Source of the DNA: DAOUBP01 sp034432655
GTDB lineage: Bacteria; Chloroflexota; Anaerolineae; CG2-30-64-16
Direction of reading: 5' to 3'
Assembly: GCA_034432655.1 (NCBI GenBank)
Contig: DAOUBP010000012.1
Location: 1-61,393 of the forward strand
DNA length: 61,393 nt
Shown: positions 16,554-24,648 of the stretch, piece by piece
How positions within the stretch are numbered: position 1 is the first letter of the stretch
How the letters are laid out: each line of letters begins with the position of its first letter
The notes under the pieces: generated by a model
Told to the model about the DNA's origin: nothing
Seen by the model: only the letters and a program-made list of their open reading frames with translations
The model's database searches: none
Translations under genes and position numbers: made by a program

Positions 16554-17768
16554 ATGAGGGAGTTCATTGACGGCGCAACAGCTATTGCGCGCGGCGCGCT
16601 GGACGCCGGTTGTGACTTCTTTGCAGGTTACCCGATCTCGCCGGCCACCCCCTTGCTTCTGCACATGATCCGGGCCTTGCCCAGAATGGGAGGCATCGCC
16701 ATCCAGGCCGAAGACGAAATCGCGGCCATCAGTATGTGCATTGGTGCGGCCATGACGGGCAGACGAGCGCTCACCGCCACCTCAGGCCCGGGTATCAGCC
16801 TCTACAGCGAAAACATCGGCCTGGCGATCATGGGCGAAGTGCCGCTGGTGATTGTGGATGCCCAACGGATGGGGCCGGCCACCGGCGGCGCCACCACCCC
16901 GGCCCAAGGCGATGTACAGTTCGTACGTTGGGGCACCTCGGGCGGCTACCCGATCATCGCACTGGCACCGGGCAGCGTGGCCGAGTGTTACAGCCTGACC
17001 CGCCGGGCCTTCGACTATGCCGAACGGTTCCGGACTCCGGTCTTCCTGCTCACCGACAAGGAGTTGTTCCAGTCGCTGAGCACGGTAGAAATCAGCAGCT
17101 ACGAACAGCCGGCCGTGCGCACGCGCCCTCAGGCGCAGCCATGCCCGCCAGGGACGGCGGGCTTGCGGCCGGAGGAGACATTTCTGCCGTACTGCTGGGA
17201 TCCGCTAGATGCACCGCCTCCCTTCAGCCCCATCGGCGGCCCATGGATCACCCGTTTCACCGGTTCCAGCCACGACGAACATGGCTTCTTGACCAAGGAC
17301 CCAGAGAAGGTGGCCAGGTTGAATGAGCACCTGCGGCGCAAGATCGAAGACCATGCAGCAGAGATCGAGCTGGCCCAGGCCGACTTGCAGCCAGGCGCCC
17401 GCACCCTGTTCATCGCCTACGGCATCACGGCCCGCGCCATGGCCGAAGCAGCCCGGATCGCGCGTGCCAACGGCCGGCCGGTCTCGACGTTGAAGCCTCA
17501 GACCCTCTGGCCCGTCCCTGAAAAGGCGCTCCTGAACGCACTGGCCGGGTCCGACCGCCCCGAAGGGAGAGCTGTTGAACCGGTCAACTGTGCCGTCGAA
17601 CGTGTTGTCGTTGCGGAGCTGAACCTGGGCGATTTTCGCCGCGAGGTAGAACGAGTAGTGTACCGATGGGCAGCGCGTCACAGACTGCCTGCACCGGAAA
17701 TCGTCAGCATCCAGCGGTTGGACGGGGAATTGATCACACCGGGACAGTTCCTGGAGGCACTGGCATGA
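16554..17768 (+). CDS. 2-oxoacid:ferredoxin oxidoreductase, alpha subunit (KorA-like)
   Basis: The 404-residue product has the N-terminal pyrimidine-binding domain of OFOR alpha subunits (GATAIARGALDAGCDFFAGYPISPATPLL, then QAEDEIAAISMCIGAAMTGRRALTATSGPGISLYSEN with conserved Glu). It also has the second domain region GSVAECYSLTRRAFDYAERFRTPVFLLTDKEL. It pairs with the following beta-gamma gene, overlapping it by 4 nt. KorA-type enzymes interconvert a 2-oxoacid, CoA and reduced ferredoxin with acyl-CoA and CO2. 2-oxoglutarate is the usual substrate of this subclass but cannot be proven. No separate ferredoxin-like delta subunit is present. Confidence 0.88.
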   Translation: MREFIDGATAIARGALDAGCDFFAGYPISPATPLLLHMIRALPRMGGIAIQAEDEIAAISMCIGAAMTGRRALTATSGPGISLYSENIGLAIMGEVPLVIVDAQRMGPATGGATTPAQGDVQFVRWGTSGGYPIIALAPGSVAECYSLTRRAFDYAERFRTPVFLLTDKELFQSLSTVEISSYEQPAVRTRPQAQPCPPGTAGLRPEETFLPYCWDPLDAPPPFSPIGGPWITRFTGSSHDEHGFLTKDPEKVARLNEHLRRKIEDHAAEIELAQADLQPGARTLFIAYGITARAMAEAARIARANGRPVSTLKPQTLWPVPEKALLNALAGSDRPEGRAVEPVNCAVERVVVAELNLGDFRREVERVVYRWAARHRLPAPEIVSIQRLDGELITPGQFLEALA

Positions 17769-19081
17769 TCACCACGTATCGCAACGAACGGGCCTATCCG
17801 TTTTGCCCCGGCTGCGGGCACGGTTTGATCCTGAACCAATTGAACACGGCGCTGGTGAAGTTACAACTGGATCCAGCACGGACGGTGATTGTCAGCGACA
17901 TCGGTTGTCAGGGGTTGGGCGACCAGTATTTCGCTACCCATGCCTTCCACGGGTTACATGGCCGCAGCATTGCCTATGCCACCGGCATCAAGCTGGCCGA
18001 TCCCGACCTTAAGGTCATCGTGCTGATCGGCGATGGCGGCACCGGGATCGGCGGCGCCCACCTGCTGAACGCGGCCCGCCGCAACATCGGCATGACCGTG
18101 CTGGTCTTCAACAACTTCAACTTCGGCATGACCGGCGGCGAGCACAGCGTCACCACTCCGCCCGGCGGCATCACGGCCACCACCCGCCAGGGCAACCCGG
18201 AGCACCCACTGGACCTGTGCGCTACGGTGGCGGTCAACGGCGCCGGCCTGGCCTGGCGCGGCACTGCGTTCGATCGCAATCTGGCAGACGTTATCGCTGA
18301 AGCTATAACGAGCGAATGTTTCGCCTTGCTGGACATCTGGGAGCTATGCACGGCGTACTATGTGCCGAACAACGAATTCTCGCGCAGGGCGTTGGAGGCC
18401 ATGCGGGAAACGCTGGGGATGCCGGCAGGGGTAGTGCATCGTGCTACGCGGCCGGAATACGCACACGCGCTGCGCGCGCTGATCACCCAGACGGCTGGCC
18501 CGCATGGAGAGGCGCCGTTGTCCCCGCGGCCATTCGCTCCGGCATTTTCGTCCGGCCTGGATCAGGAGTTCCGGCTGGTGATCGCCGGCTCGGCAGGTGG
18601 CAAGATACGCTCAACCGCGCGGCTGATCGGAGAAGCGGCGATCCTGTCGGGCCTGTGGGCCACGCAACAGGACGACTACCCCGTCACCGTGCAAAGCGGT
18701 CACAGCATCAGCGAGCTGATCTTCAGCCCGCGCGAGATCTTCTTCACCGGGGTCACGCGGCCTGATGCCCTGGTGCTGGTGAGCGAAGAGGGCCGCAAAA
18801 TGGCCGGCCGCTACATCAAGGCGTTGTCCCCTGAGAGCTGGCTCTTCACCACTCACGAATTCGCCAGCCTGGAGACGCCGGCGCGCAAGGTTGTTTTCGA
18901 CGTCGAAAAGGCCGGCATCAAAGCCGGGAAGAAAGACCTGGGCCTGCTGATCACGGCTGCTGCGTTACGCACCCTGGGCTTCTTTCCACTCGAAGCAGTG
19001 GAGGAAGCGATCCGGCGCGGTGCGCGCGGGACGATCGCCGAAGAAAACCTGGCGATTATAGCCGCAGCGCGTGGGTTGTAA
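17765..19081 (+). CDS. 2-oxoacid:ferredoxin oxidoreductase, fused beta-gamma subunit
   Basis: The 438-residue product starts with a KorB-type TPP domain of about 270 residues. It has CPGCGHG, SDIGCQGLGDQYF and the TPP/Mg motif LIGDGGTGIGGAHLLNAARRN followed by NNFNFGMTGG; the Cys residues fit one [4Fe-4S] cluster. From about residue 275 a gamma domain follows (RLVIAGSAGGKIRSTARLIGEAAILSGL ... VTVQSGHSISELIFSP), normally a separate KorC/PorG protein. The ATG overlaps the korA stop. The 3' end overlaps the convergent exopolyphosphatase gene by 26 bp. Confidence 0.88.
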   Translation: MITTYRNERAYPFCPGCGHGLILNQLNTALVKLQLDPARTVIVSDIGCQGLGDQYFATHAFHGLHGRSIAYATGIKLADPDLKVIVLIGDGGTGIGGAHLLNAARRNIGMTVLVFNNFNFGMTGGEHSVTTPPGGITATTRQGNPEHPLDLCATVAVNGAGLAWRGTAFDRNLADVIAEAITSECFALLDIWELCTAYYVPNNEFSRRALEAMRETLGMPAGVVHRATRPEYAHALRALITQTAGPHGEAPLSPRPFAPAFSSGLDQEFRLVIAGSAGGKIRSTARLIGEAAILSGLWATQQDDYPVTVQSGHSISELIFSPREIFFTGVTRPDALVLVSEEGRKMAGRYIKALSPESWLFTTHEFASLETPARKVVFDVEKAGIKAGKKDLGLLITAAALRTLGFFPLEAVEEAIRRGARGTIAEENLAIIAAARGL

Positions 19082-20639
19082 GTTCGGCCGTCGTTCGTGC
19101 GGGGTCGGCGCCATACCAGACCCCGCCCACGATCTCAATTTCCATTCCTAAGGCATCGGCCAGCAGCGCCATGTTACGCCGCGCCTCCCACAACGCCACA
19201 CTGGCATCTCCGGCCGCCAAGGCTTCGATCTGCAACCAGCGCGCCTCCCGTTCGATGTGGCATCGTATATCCCGGATCACCTGTTGTCGTCCACGCTCGA
19301 AAAACTCACTCAGGCGCAGGATTCCCGCCAGCACGTTCAGCGCTTCCCGATCATCCGGTTCAAGCAGAGGATCAAGCACACCGGTCTTAGGCTCACCCCG
19401 GCTACGATGATAGCGCGCCAGGAGCGAGATGATCGCCTGCTCGCGCGAGGTGTAACCGGGCAAGATACTGTTGAGGATGATGTAGGCGGAGTGTTCATGA
19501 TGGCTGTAGTAGCTGACCGCGATCCCGATATCATGCAGGATGCCGGCAGCCCAGAGGAGCTGGCGATAGCCATCAGAGAGGCCGTGCAGGGGCGCCAGCT
19601 GGTCGAACAACCGGAGGGACAGGGCGGCCACATGGTGAGCGTGCGGCGTATCGTACCCGAAATTACGCGCCAGGTTGAGGACGCTGAAACAACGGATGTC
19701 CTCGATCACCGGTTCCGGCTGATCTGCCAGAAACCGCTCGTGGAACAGCCCTTCCCGCAATCCCATGCGAGAAACCGTGAGCGCATCAAACCCGCTATGG
19801 CGCAGCAACGCGCTGTAGACCAGCGCGCCGCCGTGAATGATGTCGGCCCGATCAGCCTGGAGCCCAGGCAATTCACGGCGTTCTTCGGGGCTCAGCCGCC
19901 AAAGCCGGTCTGCCCATTCATGCAACTGGTCGGCGCGAAGGCGGTAGGCGTGGACATTCGCCAGTGGATAGCCCTCGGCAGCCTGCTGGAGCCTGGCCAG
20001 ATTGCGCGCAGTGCCGCCGATGGCCACCAGCATGTCGCCCGGGGCCGGCGAAAACCAGTCCAACGGTGCCAGCTGGCGCTGGACTATTTTGAGAAACTCC
20101 TTCACCTCGGCGGGCCGCAGCCGACCTGCGGAAAGGTAGGTTTCGGTCACATGCAGGGCACCCAGCGGCAGGCTTATGGCCCGACCCGGCAAGCCACGCC
20201 GCACCTCTGTGACCTGAACGCTGCCGCCGCCCATATCAATGACAAAGCCTTCGCGCAGCCCTGTACCGTTAATGGCACCCAACGCGCCGTAGTAAGCTTC
20301 CTCTTCGCCGGAAAGCAGCCGCAACGTCAATCCTGTTTCCGCGCGCACCCGCGCAACGAACGATTCCCGGTTCCTGGCATCACGGACAGCGCTGGTGGCG
20401 GCAGCCACCACCTCCGTCACGCCGCTGGCATCGCACAAAGCACGAAACATACGCAATGCGTTCAGCGCCCGATCAATGGCCGCCGCCCGCAACGTCTGGC
20501 TGGCCCCCATACCTTCGCGCAGGCGCACCACCTCGCGCACCTCATCCACCAGCCGGAACCGCCGGCCCGGCTCAAACTCGTACACTACCAGACGGCTGGT
20601 GTTGGAACCCAGGTCAATGATTGCAACGGTTTGCGCCAT
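19056..20639 (-). CDS. Exopolyphosphatase / Ppx-GppA phosphatase with C-terminal HD domain
   Basis: The 527-residue product has the ASKHA ATPase-fold motifs of Ppx/GppA (AIIDLGSNTSRLVVYE at the start, GEEEAYYGALG, and FVIDMGGGSVQVTEV as phosphate 2). It also has a C-terminal HD-type helical domain (HHVAALSLRLFDQL, then AGILHDIGIAVSYYSHHEHSAY). It should hydrolyse polyphosphate or pppGpp. The length matches two-domain Ppx proteins. A GGGGAC motif precedes the ATG. Confidence 0.93.
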   Translation of the reverse strand: MAQTVAIIDLGSNTSRLVVYEFEPGRRFRLVDEVREVVRLREGMGASQTLRAAAIDRALNALRMFRALCDASGVTEVVAAATSAVRDARNRESFVARVRAETGLTLRLLSGEEEAYYGALGAINGTGLREGFVIDMGGGSVQVTEVRRGLPGRAISLPLGALHVTETYLSAGRLRPAEVKEFLKIVQRQLAPLDWFSPAPGDMLVAIGGTARNLARLQQAAEGYPLANVHAYRLRADQLHEWADRLWRLSPEERRELPGLQADRADIIHGGALVYSALLRHSGFDALTVSRMGLREGLFHERFLADQPEPVIEDIRCFSVLNLARNFGYDTPHAHHVAALSLRLFDQLAPLHGLSDGYRQLLWAAGILHDIGIAVSYYSHHEHSAYIILNSILPGYTSREQAIISLLARYHRSRGEPKTGVLDPLLEPDDREALNVLAGILRLSEFFERGRQQVIRDIRCHIEREARWLQIEALAAGDASVALWEARRNMALLADALGMEIEIVGGVWYGADPARTTAELTTHALRL

Positions 20640-20658
20640 GGTGTGTCCCCTGAACTGT

Positions 20659-22995
20659 TCAGGGCTTGCGTCCTGTCACAAACGCGGTCACCGACCGCCA
20701 GCCCACCACAGCCCCGGTCAGTTTCCGACGATAAAGCGCCTCGACCGCGGCAAGCTCATCGGAATCCAGCCGCCCGGCCAGGCGCGCAGCGTAACTTGGC
20801 CGGGCACCGGGTGCCAAAGATGCAAACCAGCGGTCAAGCAAGGCCGGGCCGATGCGAACCTCGGCGACCGTCTCAACGCTTTCCACCTTGACCTCAACCA
20901 GGCCAGCAGCGGCCAGCGCCAACCGCAGCGTCTCCTCGTCCCAGGCGACCAACGGGTCTCCCGGATCGGCATAGATGGCCTCCTCGGCCTCTTGGACCCT
21001 GGTGGCCAAATCAGAGCCCAGCTCGGCCAGATCAACCAGATCATACAGCCGCTGAGCATGACGCGGCACGCCATCTGCCAGGCTCAAGCGGCCGCCTGGG
21101 GTAAGGAAAGAAGTCAACAGCCGGAAAGAACCGATCAACCTCTCAAGGACCGATTGGGCAGCGCTTCCGGTAGAGCGCTCATCTGTAGCCTGAAGGTTGT
21201 CTGAGATGGGTTGCACCTGCGGCTCGATCAGCCGGGCAACTGCACCCCGGCCCACAACTGCATCAAACCGCACATCGGCTTCCCCGCGCAGAGCCAGCAG
21301 GTCGGGCAACTCGGCCACCGAACCCTGAAGCACCACCGGCCGCTCCAGTTCCGACAGCGGTGCAGCCATTTCGCGCAGCGCTTCAGCCTCCTCCGGCCGC
21401 AAAGTCAACGCCCACACCCCACCCTCGGGCGCGCGACGCAACGCCTCCCACGTCAACAATCCGGTGCTCGCGTTGAGGTCCAGCACCAGGCTGTGCCGCT
21501 GCAACTTCGCAGCGTCCAGGACGCGGTCGCGCAGGGCGGCCAGGCGCTCGCTCACACCGCTCATGGCCCGGGCCAGCCAACGGTCACGCTCACCGCGTGC
21601 CCGTTCGCCGGTGAAGGTGAGCGCTTCGATCGCGCCGAACCCCTCCGCGCCTTCCAGCATGGCGGCCAGTTGCGCCTCGCGGCGGCGCTCTACCTCGGCC
21701 TTGACCCGCGCCTCATACCCCAGGTTGCCCGGCCGATAGAAGACCCGACCTTGCAGCGCGTCGGGCAAATACTGCTGGGCCACCCAGTGATCGCGGTACG
21801 CGTGCGGATAGAGATAGCCGGCGCCATGGCCGAATCCCTCCTTGTCGCGGCTGGCATCGCGCAGATGGGCCGGCACCTCGGCCTCCTGCTCCGCCTCCAC
21901 CGTGGACAGGGCATCGAAAAAGGCGAAGGCGCTGTTGCTCTTGGGCGCAGTCGCCAGATAGAGCGCGGCCTCGGCCAGGTGGAAGCGGCCTTCGGGCATG
22001 CCGACGTAATCGAACGCCTGCGCACAAGCCATCACCACCCGCAGCGCGTCCGGATCGGCCAAACCGACATCCTCGGCCGCAAAGATGAGCATCCGGCGGA
22101 AGATGAACCGCGGGTCTTCGCCGGCGTACACCATGCGCGCCATCCAGTAAAGGGCCGCGTCGGGATCGGAGCCGCGCAGGCTCTTGATGAACGCGCTGAT
22201 GGTGTCGTAGTGGACGTCCCCCTCCTTGTCGTAGAGCACGGCCCGCCGCTGGATGGACTCCTCGGCCACGGCCAGGTCCACGTGGATGACGCCGTCCGGG
22301 CCGGGCGGGGTGGTCTCCACTGCCAGCTCCAGGGCGTTGAGCAAGCTACGGGCATCGCCGTTGGCCACATCCACCAGATGGGCCAGCGCATCGTCGTCAA
22401 TGGCCACGTTAAGCCGGCCATAACCGCGCTCGGGATCCTGGAGGGCCTGGCGGGCGATGGCAAACAGGTCCTCCCGGGTGAGCGGCTTGAGCTGAAAGAT
22501 GCGCGAGCGGCTGACCAGCGGCTTGTTCACCTCGAAGTAGGGGTTCTCGGTGGTCGCGCCGATCAGGATCACAGTGCCGTTTTCCACCCACGGCAACAGC
22601 GCGTCCTGCTGCGCCTTGTTAAAGCGGTGCACCTCGTCCACGAAAAGGATGGTGCGCTGCCCGAACTGGCCGCGGCGCTCCTGGGCCTCCGTCACTGCCT
22701 GGCGGATGTCGGCCACGCCGGCCAGCACAGCGTTGATGGCGATGAAGTGGGCGCGCGTGGTGTTGGCGATGATGCGCGCCAGGGTTGTCTTGCCCGTGCC
22801 GGGCGGCCCGTAAAAGATGACCGAGCTGAGCTGGTCTTTTTGGATGGCGCGCCGGAGCAGCCGGCCGGGCCCCACGATGTGCTCCTGGCCGATGAACTCG
22901 TCCAGGGTGCGCGGCCGCATCCGCGCAGCGAGGGGGGCTTCTTTCTCGGTCAGTTCAGCAGACCGGGCATCGAAGAGATCGGCGGGTTTGGGCAT
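20659..22995 (-). CDS. rarA: RarA/MgsA AAA+ ATPase fused to a C-terminal methyltransferase-like domain
   Basis: Residues 1-~440 are a complete replication-associated recombination protein A. They include RPRTLDEFIGQEHI, Walker A FYGPPGTGKTTLARII, Walker B TILFVDEVHRFNKAQQD, sensor 1 GATTENPYFEVN, and the tetramerisation domain with GMPEGRFHLAEAALYLATAPKSN. RarA acts on stalled forks. After a linker, residues ~460-778 resemble a degenerate class I SAM-methyltransferase fold (LVLDLNASTGLLTWEALRR in the glycine-loop position, DAVVGRGAVARL, then LTPGGRLSLADG). Its SAM loop lacks the usual GxGxG, so catalysis is doubtful. The gene start overlaps the remnant behind it. A weak AAGGG precedes the ATG. 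Confidence 0.88.
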   Translation of the reverse strand: MPKPADLFDARSAELTEKEAPLAARMRPRTLDEFIGQEHIVGPGRLLRRAIQKDQLSSVIFYGPPGTGKTTLARIIANTTRAHFIAINAVLAGVADIRQAVTEAQERRGQFGQRTILFVDEVHRFNKAQQDALLPWVENGTVILIGATTENPYFEVNKPLVSRSRIFQLKPLTREDLFAIARQALQDPERGYGRLNVAIDDDALAHLVDVANGDARSLLNALELAVETTPPGPDGVIHVDLAVAEESIQRRAVLYDKEGDVHYDTISAFIKSLRGSDPDAALYWMARMVYAGEDPRFIFRRMLIFAAEDVGLADPDALRVVMACAQAFDYVGMPEGRFHLAEAALYLATAPKSNSAFAFFDALSTVEAEQEAEVPAHLRDASRDKEGFGHGAGYLYPHAYRDHWVAQQYLPDALQGRVFYRPGNLGYEARVKAEVERRREAQLAAMLEGAEGFGAIEALTFTGERARGERDRWLARAMSGVSERLAALRDRVLDAAKLQRHSLVLDLNASTGLLTWEALRRAPEGGVWALTLRPEEAEALREMAAPLSELERPVVLQGSVAELPDLLALRGEADVRFDAVVGRGAVARLIEPQVQPISDNLQATDERSTGSAAQSVLERLIGSFRLLTSFLTPGGRLSLADGVPRHAQRLYDLVDLAELGSDLATRVQEAEEAIYADPGDPLVAWDEETLRLALAAAGLVEVKVESVETVAEVRIGPALLDRWFASLAPGARPSYAARLAGRLDSDELAAVEALYRRKLTGAVVGWRSVTAFVTGRKP

Positions 22996-23195
22996 GAAGG
23001 CGAGCCCTTGCAGGCCAAGAGGCCCTGTACGGCAGACGACCGCAAATCAATGGCGATCCCGCCCAGTTCAAACTCATCGGAGGACGCGGCAGCGAAACGC
23101 GCTTGCGCCCGCCGTACGCAACCTTGTATGTGAGCAAGGGCCTCCAGGTCATCGTTGATCTCAGCGATCAGCCTCAGAATTGCGCCCTTTGTCAT
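22950..23195 (-). pseudogene. Truncated HepT-like protein (toxin-antitoxin remnant)
   Basis: The 81-residue frame begins with a two-helix pattern (ILRLIAEINDDLEALAHIQGCVRRAQARF ... DEFELGGIAIDL) that resembles the N-terminal half of HepT-like HEPN-fold proteins. The sequence then departs from the family, where a conserved aromatic/Glu helix is expected, and runs out of frame into the rarA start (46-bp overlap). Family members are about 150 residues, so this looks like a decayed copy. It could instead be a short real protein. Identification is by pattern only. Confidence 0.4.
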
Positions 23196-23403
23196 ATAAC
23201 GAGACCCCCTGCTCGATAATTAGCGAACGCAGTCGGCCACTAACTGCACCTGAGTCTACGAGATCCACTTCTCGGCTGGCAGTCAGCCGCGGGGAGCCGC
23301 CGGCTTGATGGATCCTTTCCGGAGCAATCCCCTCGCCAGCCAGATCAATGAGGCCATCTGACCCTCCAACCTGCCCTTTGACAATTATACCACACGACGT
23401 CAA
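23161..23403 (-). pseudogene. C-terminal remnant of an MNT-type nucleotidyltransferase antitoxin
   Basis: The 80-residue frame ends with REVDLVDSGAVSGRLRSLIIEQGVSLYDKGR, which matches the usual C-terminal pattern of MNT-domain nucleotidyltransferases (vDLVdL...lr..il..G..LY). The N-terminal GSxxxG...DxD catalytic core is missing. The frame overlaps the HepT-like frame by 35 bp, the arrangement typical of MNT-HepT modules. Both halves are incomplete, so the locus is interpreted as a dead toxin-antitoxin pair. Confidence 0.4.
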
Positions 23404-23410
23404 AACAGTC

Positions 23411-23438
23411 TGGGACAGGCTGGGACAGGTGGGACAGG
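23411..23438. repeat. Three tandem TGGGACAGG units
   Basis: TGGGACAGG occurs at 23411, 23421 and 23430, with a 10-bp then 9-bp period, in the 141-bp spacer after the RAMP operon. No function is evident. Confidence 0.8.
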
Positions 23439-23462
23439 AGACCAGCTAAAGCCTCGATTCCG
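23438..23462 (+). repeat. Partial copy of the dispersed palindromic element (R3)
   Basis: The stretch reading ACCAGCTAAAGCCTCGATTCC closely matches, with two differences, the 3' half of the element found inside queG (ACCGGCTAAAGCCTCGACTCC). The 5' half is missing. This copy is intergenic, just downstream of the Cas6-like gene. Confidence 0.55.
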
Positions 23463-23544
23463 GGCATATCTGAAATTCCTGGGGGAGGGGTGCCGAACCT
23501 TTTTGCCCGACGGAGATCAAGGGCAAGGCTCTAAACAGCAGGGG

Positions 23545-24648
23545 CTATTCTGTGCGCTTCCCGCGCGCCGCAGAAAGCGTGAAAGTGCCACAGCCGAAGT
23601 GAGTATAGCGGCCTACATGCAGGATGGCGGCCAGTTCGAGGTAGGGCAGCAAGCGCGGGGGGATGCGCTTGAAGGTCTGGACGCCGGCCCTATGCCCTGG
23701 CCACCCTTTGGGCGCAGGAGTCAACGCCTGGTGCTGGACAGCCGCCAGCGGCACGCCTGCAGCCTCCTGCATCGCAGCCGCCAGCTCTTCAGCTGGCAAC
23801 AGGGCGCGGGCCTGTTCCACGGTGGAGCGCTTGCCTGGCAGGGCGGCTGGCAGCCGGGCCAAAAAGGCGTCGAGGAGCCTGTCCAGGGAGGGAGGCGCAG
23901 CGGCTGAACCATCCTTGCCGGCACCGCTGTCGGCTAAAGCGAAAGGCGTGACCCAGTTCAACTGACGCCAGGGGGCCTTCGGCGTCTCACCCAACGGCAG
24001 GTTCTCGCTGAACGCAGGCAACCCTTCAGCCCATTGTGTAGGAGCAGGCTGATAGTTCAGGTCCAGACGGCCAGCGCGCACCAACGGTTCCCAACGCGGC
24101 CCGTGCGCCACATAGATCGCGTGGATATCGAAACGGCCCCACAGGGTGCGCGGCCGATGCCACCGCTCATCCGAGGTGGTTGCCGCCGCCTCCATCGCCG
24201 GCAGGATGATCTCCAGGAACAAACCGTGGTCAGCGTCCGGGCCCAACAGCTTCAGCTCCCACAAAATGAGCTCGCCCTGGCCGTAAGCTCGCTTGGCCGG
24301 ATAAGGCAACAACACCGAGCGCAAGGGCCAGCCCGTCTCCGGGAACGGCCCTTCCTCGAGCGCCGGCAGTTCCTGCGCCTCGCGATCGGCCTTTCCTTTC
24401 GCTGTGGATTGGCTACGGGGCGGGGGCAGCAAAGGGCCGACCGGCTCGACGGCCTCCGGCGATTTCCACGCGGCCAGCGCCTTGTGCCAATCGCGCGCTT
24501 GCTGTGTGGGTAGCCGCTCGGCAATGATCGTACCCAGAGTGAACGACAGGGACGTCGAGAGACAACGTGGAAGCTGGACCAACGAACGGTTGACCCTCCA
24601 GACGATCAAATAACGCAACAAACTAATCGACCGGACGAAATCCCACAT
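23545..24648 (-). CDS. Cas6-like RAMP protein, third gene of the RAMP operon
   Basis: The 367-residue product ends with a glycine-rich block (LELAAILHVGRYTHFGCGTFTL) in the place and pattern of the C-terminal G-rich loop of Cas6-type CRISPR RNA endonucleases. The middle section (PYPAKRAYGQGELILWELKLLGPDADHGLFLEIILPAMEAA) fits a Cas6 ferredoxin-fold core. Cas6 cleaves CRISPR repeat RNA; no array is in the window, so the RNA partner is unknown. The start overlaps the preceding gene by 26 bp. The catalytic residues cannot be assigned. It could also be a structural RAMP subunit and not an endonuclease. Confidence 0.6.
   Translation of the reverse strand: MWDFVRSISLLRYLIVWRVNRSLVQLPRCLSTSLSFTLGTIIAERLPTQQARDWHKALAAWKSPEAVEPVGPLLPPPRSQSTAKGKADREAQELPALEEGPFPETGWPLRSVLLPYPAKRAYGQGELILWELKLLGPDADHGLFLEIILPAMEAAATTSDERWHRPRTLWGRFDIHAIYVAHGPRWEPLVRAGRLDLNYQPAPTQWAEGLPAFSENLPLGETPKAPWRQLNWVTPFALADSGAGKDGSAAAPPSLDRLLDAFLARLPAALPGKRSTVEQARALLPAEELAAAMQEAAGVPLAAVQHQALTPAPKGWPGHRAGVQTFKRIPPRLLPYLELAAILHVGRYTHFGCGTFTLSAARGKRTE

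Noticed and set aside
21211..23133. 640-codon open frame antisense to rarA
   Set aside because: Low-complexity His/Gln/Arg-rich translation typical of a shadow of a GC-rich gene; the minus strand encodes clear RarA motifs.
23930..23955. GGCTAAAGC match to the dispersed palindromic element in the Cas6-like gene
   Set aside because: Nine matching bases without the arms or flanks; consistent with chance.
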